The notes beneath the pieces are model-generated. The model was not told the DNA's origin. It saw only the letters and a list, made by a program, of their open reading frames with translations, and searched no databases. From positions 310,001 to 374,000 of the forward strand of contig NZ_CANMBB010000001.1 in assembly GCF_947495965.1 (NCBI RefSeq): 64,000 nt of DNA, written 5' to 3'. The number at the start of each line of letters is the position of its first letter. The stretch's first letter is position 1. The position numbers and the translations under genes are program-made. Below, one piece after another: positions 1 through 9,100 of the stretch. The stretch is from an uncultured Maribacter sp. (GTDB lineage Bacteria; Bacteroidota; Bacteroidia; Flavobacteriales; Flavobacteriaceae).

Positions 1-225
1 AAAACTTTGCTCTTTCTTTAGACTATAAATTTCATTATTTATATGAAAGGAAATATCTCCTTCTAAAACTACTAATTGAGCATCTGTAGGAGAGCTGTGT
101 TTTGGAAAAACGGCCAATTTTTCCATACTTATGCTAAGAATCTCTAAAGTATCGGTTTTTGCTAGTTTACTTATTTGTAAACCGTTAAACTTTGCTTCTC
201 TTATACTATTATTTATTTTGTACAT
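1..225 (-). CDS. Cupin-fold protein, 3' part outside the window
   Basis: Only the first 75 codons are present; the gene runs off the left edge. The start is the ATG whose complement ends at 225. The visible residues contain the segment FPKHSSPTDAQLVVLEGDIS, which looks like the first beta-strand motif of a small single-domain cupin, with a His followed by a Gly-Asp turn. Such proteins bind a metal or small ligand in a beta barrel, but no substrate can be inferred here. A terminator for the next gene lies just upstream of it (251-284), so it is probably transcribed separately. The function is unknown and the family assignment is moderate because the second cupin motif is not visible. Confidence 0.6.
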   Translation of the reverse strand, partial: MYKINNSIREAKFNGLQISKLAKTDTLEILSISMEKLAVFPKHSSPTDAQLVVLEGDISFHINNEIYSLKKEQSF

Positions 226-250
226 AATCCTATTATTTTAAATTTTACAT

Positions 251-284
251 AAAAAAGGGGAAGGCCAACTACAACCTCCCCCTT
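251..284 (-). terminator. Rho-independent terminator of the hemN-usp operon
   Basis: Read on the minus strand, AAGGGGGAGG pairs with CCTTCCCCTT (one G-U pair) around a 12-base loop, and a run of six T follows. It lies about 30 bases after the stop of the universal stress protein gene. Confidence 0.75.
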
Positions 285-315
285 CACATCAACTAAATGT
301 ATATAAAATTAGTCC

Positions 316-1137
316 TTACATTTTAAAAGTTACTACAGGCATATCTGCATGGTTTACAATATCTTCTCCTATACTGCCCATAAAAAAATGAGACAGACCT
401 TTACGACCATGTGTAGGAATCCCTATAATATCTGCACTACTAGCTTCACTATAATTTAAAATCCCTTCTTCTACACTATAATCGTTATATATAGTAACCT
501 CAGCTCCTATATTTCCTTCTTGCAAAAAAAGATTAATTTTCTCATAAGCATCTGAAGTACTTAAAAAATTATCTCCAGGGACATTTATATATACCAAGTC
601 TAATTTTGCACGTAACATAGCTGCAAAATCTTTTGCCTTTTTAAATGCAGGTAGTTTATCTAATTCAAAATCTGAAGCAAAAACAAAACGATCTATCTTA
701 AAGTTTACGTGCTCTTTTTTAATTACCAAAACAGGAATTTCAGCATTTCTAACCACTTTTTCTGCATTAGAACCTATGAATATTTCTTTTAACCCATCAG
801 TACCATGAGAGCCCATAATAATCATATCTGCATTGTGCTTTTTGGCTACCTCATTAACTTCAGAAAAAACTTTAAAATGCTTAATTATTGGCGTTATTGT
901 ACTATCTGCTACATAGTCTTTATTTAAAAAATCTTTGAAACGTTTTTCCGCAAGTTTTAAAAAGAACACCGTTTGTTCTGGATGCATTCCTGCCTCCGAT
1001 GAAATTAAAGCAGAGTTAAGTTCTAACATATGCAATGCTAAAATTTCTGAATCGTGCTTTTTTGCGATAGAAACAGCCACTTTTAGTGCATTTTCTGACT
1101 GTTCTGAAAAATCTATAAGAACTATTATTTTTTTCAT
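316..1137 (-). CDS. Universal stress protein, tandem UspA domains
   Basis: This 273-residue protein has two UspA domains in tandem. The first (about 1-140) opens with MKKIIVLIDFSEQSENAL and ends with the nucleotide-binding style motif GSHGTDGLKEIFIGSNAEKV. The second (about 150-273) carries the matching PTHGRKGLSHFFMGSIGEDI. UspA proteins are cytoplasmic and many bind ATP through a G-x2-G-x9-G(S/T) motif; both copies here retain a version of it. The gene starts 11 bases after the hemN stop and shares its direction, so it is probably co-transcribed from the hemN promoter and its FNR-type site. That would suggest a role at low oxygen, which is inference. A terminator follows at 251-284. Confidence 0.9.
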   Translation of the reverse strand: MKKIIVLIDFSEQSENALKVAVSIAKKHDSEILALHMLELNSALISSEAGMHPEQTVFFLKLAEKRFKDFLNKDYVADSTITPIIKHFKVFSEVNEVAKKHNADMIIMGSHGTDGLKEIFIGSNAEKVVRNAEIPVLVIKKEHVNFKIDRFVFASDFELDKLPAFKKAKDFAAMLRAKLDLVYINVPGDNFLSTSDAYEKINLFLQEGNIGAEVTIYNDYSVEEGILNYSEASSADIIGIPTHGRKGLSHFFMGSIGEDIVNHADMPVVTFKM

Positions 1138-1148
1138 AGTGGTAGGGT

Positions 1149-2510
1149 TTAAATTGTCATTGAAAATAATTTTGTTTCTGGTGCTTTTCTATACAAATGC
1201 ACATCAAAAGCCATGCATATATTTCTAATAAAAGGCTTTCCTTTTTTGGTTACTTCCAATTTGTTGTCAGAAATAATCACTAAATTATCTAAGTGCATTT
1301 CCTTTAGGTTTTCTAAAACGGTATCTACATCATTAAAACTCATTGTTTCATAGGCCCAAGAAGTTTGGTAAGTACACATAAGGTTTAAAATATGCTTTCT
1401 TATTACTTGGTCTTCTTTGGTTAAGATATGTCCTCTATAAATTGGAATTATATTATTGTTTACCAAGTGCTTATACTCCTCTATACTTTTTACATTTTGC
1501 GCAAAACTATACCAACTATCGCTAATACTAGATGCCCCTAAACCAACCATAAGTTGGGTTTTAGATGCCGTGTACCCCATAAAATTACGATGCAATTTCC
1601 CTGATTTCATGGAGGTATATAAACTATCATTAGAAAGTGCAAAATGGTCCATTCCTATTTCTGTATATCCTACTTGTGCTAATAATTTTTTACCCTCTTC
1701 ATACTGCGCTCTTTTTTCCTCTGCAGATGGTAAATCTGTATCCTTATATCCTCTTTGTCCATTACCTTTTAACCATGGCACATGTGCGTAACTGTAAAAT
1801 GCTAAACGGTCCGGTCGCAACTCTTTAGTTTTTAAAATAGTTTCCTTAACGTGGTCTAAAGTTTGGTGCGGTAAACCAAAAATAATATCATGTCCTACAG
1901 AGGTGTACCCTATTTCTCTAGCAATTTCTGTGACCTTTTTTACATTTTTAAAAGGTTGTACTCTATGTATTGCTTTTTGTACGGTTTCATTATAATCTTG
2001 TACTCCATAACTTACCCTTCTAAAACCTACATCATATAAAGCTTGTAAATGTTCTCTAGTGGTATTATTTGGGTGTCCTTCAAAACTAAACTCATATCCA
2101 TCCGCTTTATCCGCTTTTCTAAAAATTCCTATTATAAGTTTTTTTAAGTTTTCAGGAGCAAAAAACGTTGGCGTACCGCCACCTAAGTGTAATTCTTTTA
2201 TTTTAGGCTTTTCCGAAAACAATTGGGTGTATAAATCCCATTCTTTTAAAACGGCATCTATATAAGGTTCTTCTACATTGTGTTTTTTTGTTATGCGTTT
2301 ATGGCATCCGCAAAAGGTACACATACTCTCACAAAAAGGTAAGTGTATATATAAGCTAATTCCTTCTTTAGAATTACTTTCTTTAAAACTTTTTACAAGG
2401 GTAGTTTCCCATTTTTTTCCAGAAAATGTATCCATATTCCAGTAAGGAACCGTAGGGTAACTAGTATACCTAGGACCCGAAACATTATATTTTTTTATTA
2501 AACTGCACAT
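1149..2510 (-). CDS. hemN: Oxygen-independent coproporphyrinogen III oxidase
   Basis: A radical-SAM enzyme of 453 residues that oxidatively decarboxylates coproporphyrinogen III to protoporphyrinogen IX without oxygen, in cytoplasmic haem synthesis. The N-terminus (SGPRYTSYPTVPYW) is typical of true HemN rather than HemW. The cluster-binding motif C60-x3-C64-x2-C67-x-C69 is complete, and the Gly-rich SAM motif (LHLGGGTPTF) follows. The length matches the family. The gene is first in a two-gene operon with the universal stress protein. Upstream lies a perfect ATGAT-N4-ATCAT palindrome 22 bp from a consensus -7 box, consistent with FNR-type activation, as is known for hemN in many bacteria. Confidence 0.96.
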   Translation of the reverse strand: MCSLIKKYNVSGPRYTSYPTVPYWNMDTFSGKKWETTLVKSFKESNSKEGISLYIHLPFCESMCTFCGCHKRITKKHNVEEPYIDAVLKEWDLYTQLFSEKPKIKELHLGGGTPTFFAPENLKKLIIGIFRKADKADGYEFSFEGHPNNTTREHLQALYDVGFRRVSYGVQDYNETVQKAIHRVQPFKNVKKVTEIAREIGYTSVGHDIIFGLPHQTLDHVKETILKTKELRPDRLAFYSYAHVPWLKGNGQRGYKDTDLPSAEEKRAQYEEGKKLLAQVGYTEIGMDHFALSNDSLYTSMKSGKLHRNFMGYTASKTQLMVGLGASSISDSWYSFAQNVKSIEEYKHLVNNNIIPIYRGHILTKEDQVIRKHILNLMCTYQTSWAYETMSFNDVDTVLENLKEMHLDNLVIISDNKLEVTKKGKPFIRNICMAFDVHLYRKAPETKLFSMTI

Positions 2511-2527
2511 ACCTGTTATTTACAGTA

Positions 2528-2571
2528 CAAACATAGACATGTATAGTTCTAAAAAATATGATAATTATCAT
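2528..2571 (-). promoter_or_regulatory. hemN promoter with FNR-type site
   Basis: The minus strand has the palindrome ATGATAATTATCAT at 2558-2571, then a 22-bp spacer, then TATGTTTG at 2528-2535, an exact TAnnTTTG -7 box. The palindrome has the half-site and spacing of an FNR box (TTGAT-N4-ATCAA) with only the outermost bases changed. The geometry puts the site near -41, the usual position for CRP/FNR class II activation. The same layout recurs at 23100-23144. Confidence 0.75.
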
Positions 2572-2666
2572 GTAAATAGACCATTATTACAGCTATTTAT
2601 ATTCCTTTATTTTTTTAAATATTTTTTTTGATGATTTTCTTTTATTTACACAAAACAAAATATTAG

Positions 2667-2731
2667 ATTTAACGTTAAATTCTAATGCTAACCAAATTTT
2701 AAAATATCTTTATAGTAGTATAAATACTACT
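2667..2731 (+). promoter_or_regulatory. Promoter and palindromes before the nucleotidyltransferase gene
   Basis: Three elements lie in order. ATTTAACGTTAAAT at 2667-2680 is a perfect 14-bp palindrome. TATCTTTA at 2705-2712 is a -7-like box with one mismatch. AGTAGTAT-AA-ATACTACT at 2714-2731 is a perfect 8-2-8 inverted repeat that would sit at the transcription start. The last is a good candidate operator for a repressor; the regulator is not identifiable. Confidence 0.45.
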
Positions 2732-2749
2732 TTTTAACATTTTTAAATT

Positions 2750-3640
2750 ATGACATTATTATTAATGGCTGCCGGACGCGGAAGCCGATATGGAAAATTA
2801 AAACAGTTTGATGATTTAGGGCCTAATGGTGAGCTCTTAATGGAGTATAGTATTTTTGATGCTATAGAAGCCGGCTTTACGCAAATTGTGGTTATTACCC
2901 AAAAAGATAAAGTAGACTTTACACACAACCACTTAGACGAACGTATTCCTGAAGATATAGAGTTAGATGTAATTGCACAAGAAACTTCTGATATTCCTTA
3001 TGGTGTTACATTTATGGAAGATAGAGAAAAACCTTGGGGTACTGCCCATGCCGTATGGTCTGCTCGTAATGTAATTGAAGAGGCTTTTGTGGTAATAAAT
3101 GCGGATGATTATTACGGTAAAGAAGCTTTTATTAATGCTGCAAAATTCTTAAATAATCCGGATAGCGAAAATAACTATGGCTTGGTTGGCTATACCTTAA
3201 AAGACACCTTATCTACCAACGGTTCTGTTTCTAGAGGAATTTGTAAAATAGATGGTGATAATAATTTAATTGCCATAGAAGAGCATTTAAAAATTGAAAA
3301 GAAAGCCAATGTAATTACCGATATTACCACCGGAGAAAATTTTAATGGAGAAGAATTAGTTAGTTTAAATTTTTGGGTATGCCAACCAGAAATTTTCCAA
3401 ACTATTGAAGAAGAATTCATTACCTTTTTAGAAGACGATAGATTAGTAAAAACCAGTGAATTATACCTACCTTTAATTATTAAAAAAATAGTGGAGTCTG
3501 GCGAGGATACTATTAAGACGATCCCTTCTAATGAACAGTGGTTTGGTATTACCTATGCTGCAGATCGTGAAGAAGTGGTAAAAGCTTTAAAAGAAAGGAC
3601 AGATAATGAACAATACCCTGTTCCTATGTGGCAAGATTAA
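2750..3640 (+). CDS. Sugar-1-phosphate nucleotidyltransferase
   Basis: The 296-residue protein begins with the nucleotidyltransferase signature LLMAAGRGSRYGKLKQF (a G-x-G-x-R loop with a downstream Lys). It also contains a VINADDYYGKEAF segment, where Asp residues would hold the catalytic metal. Proteins of this fold join a sugar-1-phosphate to UTP, GTP or CTP in the cytoplasm. It is three bases upstream of an APH-type kinase gene and almost certainly shares its mRNA. The pair suggests salvage of a free sugar by anomeric phosphorylation and nucleotide transfer. The layout recalls AmgK/MurU, but this protein is longer than MurU (about 220 residues), so the sugar is not assigned. Two palindromes sit in its promoter. 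Confidence 0.85.
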   Translation: MTLLLMAAGRGSRYGKLKQFDDLGPNGELLMEYSIFDAIEAGFTQIVVITQKDKVDFTHNHLDERIPEDIELDVIAQETSDIPYGVTFMEDREKPWGTAHAVWSARNVIEEAFVVINADDYYGKEAFINAAKFLNNPDSENNYGLVGYTLKDTLSTNGSVSRGICKIDGDNNLIAIEEHLKIEKKANVITDITTGENFNGEELVSLNFWVCQPEIFQTIEEEFITFLEDDRLVKTSELYLPLIIKKIVESGEDTIKTIPSNEQWFGITYAADREEVVKALKERTDNEQYPVPMWQD

Positions 3641-3643
3641 ATT

Positions 3644-4714
3644 ATGCAAACGTATTCTAATACTGCATTACAAAACATACTATCTAACTTTATAGACGAT
3701 GCTAAAAAGTATCATTTTTCTCCTATTACAAACGGATTAATTAATACTACTTTTTTAGTCTCTGATACCAATAATTACCCTACATATATTTTACAACGAG
3801 TAAATTCTGATGTTTTTCCAGACACAGCTGCTATAATGCAAAACATAACAAATGCTTTAAATGTTTTGCAGCAAGATAGGTATGCTAAAATTGAGTTTTT
3901 AAAATCAAAAGAAAACAAAAAATACGTTTCTACTCTAGATGGAGATTGGCGAGTACTTACGTATTTAAATAGTAGTGTTGTTTACAACACTACTACTAAT
4001 CCCAATATTGCTTTTGAAGCTGGTAAAATTATTAGCATATTTCATTCTCTACTAGAAAAAGAAGATACTACAAAGTATAAAGACATTATTCCAAATTTTC
4101 ACAATTTAGAAGTACGAAAAAAGCAATTTTTAAAAGCTCTAAAAACTACCTCTGTAGAACAAAAAACAATTGCAAAAAAAGCAATTGCTTTTACCAATAC
4201 TCTTTTCCCAATTCTAAACCCTCTAGAGAATATAAAAATCCCTATTAGAGTTTGCCATAATGACACCAAGCTAAATAATATTTTATTTTCCAAAATAGAT
4301 AATAAGGCCCTTTGTCTTATTGATCTAGATACTATCATGAAAGGACATTTCTTTTATGATTTTGGAGATGCGTTACGCACCATTGTAAATACTGCCCCAG
4401 AAGACGAAAAAGATTTAGATAAAATAACGTTTAATAAAGAATTATGTATTGCATTTATAAATGGACTAAATACAAGCTCCAGGTTTTTAACTGAAGTTGA
4501 AGTAAAAACATTGCCACTAGGCTCTGTATTTATGCCTTTTATACATGGTCTAAGAGCCTTAACCGATTATTTGAACGGAAATAAGTACTACAAAGTTAGT
4601 TACAAGAACCAAAATTTAGACCGTGCTATAAGCTTATTTACTTTTGCCGAAAAAGCTGCTAAAGAACTAGATTTTATGACCAACCTAATTTATTACGGTA
4701 ACCCCTCTACTTAG
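3644..4714 (+). CDS. APH-fold sugar kinase, NahK-like
   Basis: A 356-residue aminoglycoside-phosphotransferase-fold kinase. The Brenner-type catalytic loop is HNDTKLNN (H205, D207, N212), and the metal-binding motif is LIDLDT with D227 and D229. The N-terminal segment PITNGLINTTFLV resembles the nucleotide-binding part of N-acetylhexosamine 1-kinases (NahK) more than antibiotic kinases. By family it would phosphorylate the anomeric hydroxyl of a free N-acetylhexosamine or a related sugar, giving the substrate for the upstream nucleotidyltransferase three bases away. Its 3' end overlaps the convergent rubredoxin-fusion gene by 8 bases. The substrate is inferred from the pairing; an antibiotic-resistance role is unlikely. 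Confidence 0.8.
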   Translation: MQTYSNTALQNILSNFIDDAKKYHFSPITNGLINTTFLVSDTNNYPTYILQRVNSDVFPDTAAIMQNITNALNVLQQDRYAKIEFLKSKENKKYVSTLDGDWRVLTYLNSSVVYNTTTNPNIAFEAGKIISIFHSLLEKEDTTKYKDIIPNFHNLEVRKKQFLKALKTTSVEQKTIAKKAIAFTNTLFPILNPLENIKIPIRVCHNDTKLNNILFSKIDNKALCLIDLDTIMKGHFFYDFGDALRTIVNTAPEDEKDLDKITFNKELCIAFINGLNTSSRFLTEVEVKTLPLGSVFMPFIHGLRALTDYLNGNKYYKVSYKNQNLDRAISLFTFAEKAAKELDFMTNLIYYGNPST

Positions 4715-6149
4715 TTCCTAAAACTAAATGTGTTTTTTTAAAACTACTTTTTGGAGCTTCACAAACAGGACAAGAATAATTCTCTGGTAACGCTTCAAAA
4801 GAAGTACCTGCTTTTACATTTCTTTTAAAATCTCCATAAAAAGGATCATAAATAGTAAAGCAAGAATTACATTGGTAAACTTCAGATGGTTCTTCTGGGT
4901 TAGCCTTAACTTTCTTTTTAGTTGGTACCGATATACTTCCTAATTGTCCAAAATATTTTTTACTAAGCTCCATTAACAAGCCAGGTAATTCTATTTTATC
5001 TACATCTTGGGCATACATTTGATACACTTGTGTATTAGGGTCAAAGTTTTTAAAATGTAGCACATTATACGTTGGCCTTACCTCATAGTCTTTTACAATA
5101 GTTGGCGGTGTGTTTTTTTCTATTAACACCGATGCAAAATGCGTTCTTTTACCAGGAGTATTACTAATACCAAAGGTAAGCCCGTACGTACTAATATCAT
5201 TTTGGTCAAAACTACGAACTAAGAATTTTTTAAGCTCTAAGGCTTCTTTATCGTCTACAGGTAAATGCCAATTCATTTCTAATTGGGAATGACGAATATT
5301 AATTCCCCATTGTCCTAAAAAACGTTCTAATAATGGTCTAGCTTCTACTTTTATTCCTTTTACGATAAAAGATTTCCAAGGGGTAATACATATTTTCCCA
5401 ATACTATTATCCAAGCAAAAATCACAAAAATGCTTTAAAAAGTCTAAATCATATTTGTTGTTTCGCCAGTATAAACCTAGCCAATACTCATCTAACCCCA
5501 TACGGTTCATACCTTCATAATACGGAAAAGTTAAATATGGAATTTGTAGTTCTTTTTCCATAATCTTATTATTGGTATCTAGCTTTTTATTTAGCAGAAA
5601 AAAGATATCGTCTATAGATGCTACCTCCTCATAAATCTCCTCTATAGCACTAGATATTTTAGTAATATCCCAGCTATAAACTAATACAGGATAATAGGCA
5701 CCCTCTTCCCATTCTGGCAATTTTATATATAAATACCAATAATCTTCATTTTCTGATGCTATAAAGTTTAGGTTTCCACTAAAAATTGGCACCAGTCTTT
5801 GCTTTGGGTCTGTAATATTAATTTTAAGAAGTGGTTGGTAATTAAAACCTTCTAAAATATAGAGATAGGTAGAACCTTTTAGCCAATGCGTCATATTAAA
5901 AATATCGGCAGAAACGTAGGAACATACTATATTTTGATAGCTTCTTTTAGATTCTATATCCGTATTAAACTGTGACAAACTTTCTAATTGTTTTTCACTC
6001 ACATCTTTAAGCGGAAAAAGTAAATCTTGGCGAGAACCAAAATACACTTCTTTTAACCCAGCAGCTTCTAACATAGTAATACTATCTTTTAATTCTCCTG
6101 GAGAAGTAATCCCGCCTTTTATTAAAATTCTATGCAAATCATCATTCAT
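4707..6149 (-). CDS. Sirohaem-reductase-like protein fused to rubredoxin
   Basis: The 480-residue protein ends in a rubredoxin domain with C427-x2-C430 and C460-x2-C463, which should bind one iron. The N-terminal 400 residues resemble nitrite/sulfite reductase ferredoxin-like half domains. GGITSPGELKDSITMLEAAG and FGSRQDLLFPL are near the start, and a second copy with ICITPWKSFIV lies near residue 255. No C-x5-C / C-x3-C pair for sirohaem and [4Fe-4S] is present, so catalysis of nitrite reduction is unlikely. It starts 11 bases after the nitrate reductase stop and is surely co-transcribed. A role as electron carrier, scaffold or maturation factor for nitrate reductase is inference. Its end overlaps the convergent kinase gene by 8 bases. 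Confidence 0.8.
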   Translation of the reverse strand: MNDDLHRILIKGGITSPGELKDSITMLEAAGLKEVYFGSRQDLLFPLKDVSEKQLESLSQFNTDIESKRSYQNIVCSYVSADIFNMTHWLKGSTYLYILEGFNYQPLLKINITDPKQRLVPIFSGNLNFIASENEDYWYLYIKLPEWEEGAYYPVLVYSWDITKISSAIEEIYEEVASIDDIFFLLNKKLDTNNKIMEKELQIPYLTFPYYEGMNRMGLDEYWLGLYWRNNKYDLDFLKHFCDFCLDNSIGKICITPWKSFIVKGIKVEARPLLERFLGQWGINIRHSQLEMNWHLPVDDKEALELKKFLVRSFDQNDISTYGLTFGISNTPGKRTHFASVLIEKNTPPTIVKDYEVRPTYNVLHFKNFDPNTQVYQMYAQDVDKIELPGLLMELSKKYFGQLGSISVPTKKKVKANPEEPSEVYQCNSCFTIYDPFYGDFKRNVKAGTSFEALPENYSCPVCEAPKSSFKKTHLVLGTK

Positions 6150-6160
6150 ACCACTTCTTT

Positions 6161-9100
6161 TTAAACTGTTGCTAATTGGGAATTTAAAATATCTTTAATC
6201 TCTGGCTTACAACTACCACAACCTAATCCGCCACCTGTTTCGGAGCATAATTTAGAAAACTCTGTACATCCATTTTGTATAGCCTCTATAATATTACCTT
6301 CGCCTACTTGGCTACAAGAACAAACCAATTTCCCTTTTAAAGGAACTGTATTTGTAGCACCACGGAGGAGTTCATTCCTTTTTTCTGATAATTCTATTTC
6401 CTCTTCTATAAGTCTTTTAAATTCTGCAAACTCATTTTTGTCTCCCATTAAAATAGCGCCTTTTAACATATCATCTTTTACAATACATTTTTTATAAAAA
6501 CGCTTACTCACATCCATTAAAATAATTTCTTCATAGCTAGGGTCGTTTGCAGGAGCATAAGCCATACCAATACTACAAAGGTCTAGATTCTCGAACTTTA
6601 AAATATTCATTAATACAGAACCAGAATACATACTACCATAATCTCCTAAAATATAGTTTGCAGCTATATCTGCTTGTTGTTCTGCTGCGGATGTTATTCC
6701 AAAGAGAGAGCTATTAAATTCTGCAATTTCTCCTAAAGCAAAAATAGAAGGCTCACTAGTTTCTAAATAAGAATTTACCACTACGCCCCTTCTTGTTTTT
6801 AAATTACTTTGCTTTGCAAGTTCTATATTTGGTCTGGTACCAATTGCGTATACAATAGCGTTACATTTAATAGTTCGGCCAGTTTTTAGATTTACTAAAA
6901 GAGAATGCTTGCTATCTTTTTCTTGAAAAACGGTACTTACCTCATTATCAAAATAAATTTCAATACCACGTTCTCTAACATCTTCTGCTAATAACCTACT
7001 TGCAATACGATCTAATTGGCGTTCCATTAAACGAGGGGCACGTTGTACAATACTAATGTTTACTTTATTTTTTTTAAGAGCGGCAGCAAGTTCTAGTCCT
7101 AACAAACCACCTCCAACAATTACTACATGCTGCTCTTCTGCAGGCAAGCCAGTTTCTCCTAAATATTTTTTAAGTTTATCTGCATCACCGCGCTCTCGCA
7201 TAGTAAAACGCCCAGGTAATTTTATTTGCACATCTGCAGGAACAAAAGCTCTACTTCCTGTTGCCATAATAAGTAAATCGTAAGAATGCGTATTCCCGTT
7301 TTCGTCTACTACGGTTTTTTGTTCTGCATTAATTTTTGCTATTCCGTTTCCAGGATGTAAGTCTACCTCTAGTTTTTCTAACTCTCCTTTTTTAAGTTTT
7401 TCTAACGCTTCCCAAGAAAGTTCATCACTTACATATTCTGGTAAAAGTACTCGATTGTAAAAAGGGTCTTTTTCTTTAGAAAAAACATGAATTTCATCTA
7501 CCTCATTCTTTTCTCTGTAGGATTGTATAAAGCGGTAGGCTGCTGCTCCCGCACCAATTACAATAATTTTTTGTTCTTTTTTTGTAAACTTTTCTACCTG
7601 TACCGCACAATACTTAAAATCTGGCTCTTTAGAAATTGGGTCTACCAACTCACTAGTAAGGTTGTTAGCCCTACCAAAATCATTATTTAATATTTTTCCC
7701 CAGTGCATTGGTAAAAACACAACAGACTCTCTAATATCATAATTAATCTGAACTTTTACTTGCACCTCTCCCCTACGGCTTTTTACTATTGCAATATCGC
7801 CTTCTTTTAGTTGGCGTAAATAGGCATCTACCTTATTCATTTCTAAATAGGGTTGTGGTATATGAGTAAGCAACCTATTTACTTTTCCTGTTTTAGTTCT
7901 TGTATGCCATTGGTCCCGAACTCTTCCTGTATTTAAGATTAAAGGAAACTCAGTATTTGTTTCTTCGGATTTATTATAGATATTTTTTGGAGCATTAAAA
8001 TGCGCCTTACTGTCTCCTGTATAAAACTCCTTATCTTCAAAAAGTCTTGGCGTTCCTGGGTGCGTACGGTGTGGCACTGGCCATTGAAAACTACCTTCTT
8101 CCTTTAATCTATCATAAGAAAGACCAGAAATATCTATTTTTGTGCCTTTGGTAAGTAAGCAATGCTCATCATACACCTCACTAGCAGATTCATAATCAAA
8201 ACCTTTATAATCCATTGCCTGTGCAAATTTCCAAAGAATTTCTGCATCTGGCAATGCTTCTCCTGGAGCATCTATAACCTTAGGCAAATAACTAATTCTA
8301 CGTTCCGAGTTGGTCATAGTACCCTCTTTCTCTAACCAACCAGCAGCTGGTAAAAGTAAATCTGCATATTTAGAAGTTTCAGAATTATGAGAGATATCTT
8401 GTACCACAACAAAACTTGCATTTTTAAGGGCGCGCTCTATTTTTTTTGCATTTGGCATAGATACTACTGGGTTGGTACAAATTACCCATATGGCTTTTAA
8501 ATCTCCTTTGTCTAAAGCATCAAACATTTCGGTAGCAGTATAACCTGCTTCTGCTTGTATTTCTTTTCCGCCCCAAAAATCGGATACTTCTTTTCGGTGT
8601 TCTGGGTTTTCTAAATCTTTATGCGCAGCCAATAAACTTGCCATACCACCAACTTCACGACCACCCATAGCATTTGGTTGTCCTGTAAGTGAAAATGGCC
8701 CGGAACCGGGTTTTCCTATTTGCCCTGTTAGTAAAGACAAGTTAAACAAAGACACATTCTTATCTACTCCAATAATACTTTGGTTAAGTCCCATAGTCCA
8801 CATACTAATAAACCCAGAAGCATCGCCAATATATTTGGCAGCTCTACGAATATCTTCTGCAGGAATACCACATTTTTCTGCTGCTTGGCGTACCGATAAT
8901 TGGTAGGCACTTTCTTTACAAGCTTCAAAATTTACCGTATGTTGTTTTATAAATTTTTTATCTATTTTTTTCTTGTCTATTAAACAACGAGCAATAGCAT
9001 TAAAAAGAATAACATCGGTTCCTGGAAGAATTTGCAAATGCAAATCTGCAGAGGCACATGTTTGCGTTTTTCTAGGATCTACTACTATTATTTTAATATC

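Noticed and set aside
3644-4714. Aminoglycoside-resistance kinase
   Set aside because: The fold is shared, but the N-terminal motif and the linked nucleotidyltransferase point to sugar salvage.
4707-6149. Annotation as a functional nitrite reductase
   Set aside because: The Cys pairs that bind sirohaem and the [4Fe-4S] cluster are absent, so catalysis is unlikely despite the fold resemblance.
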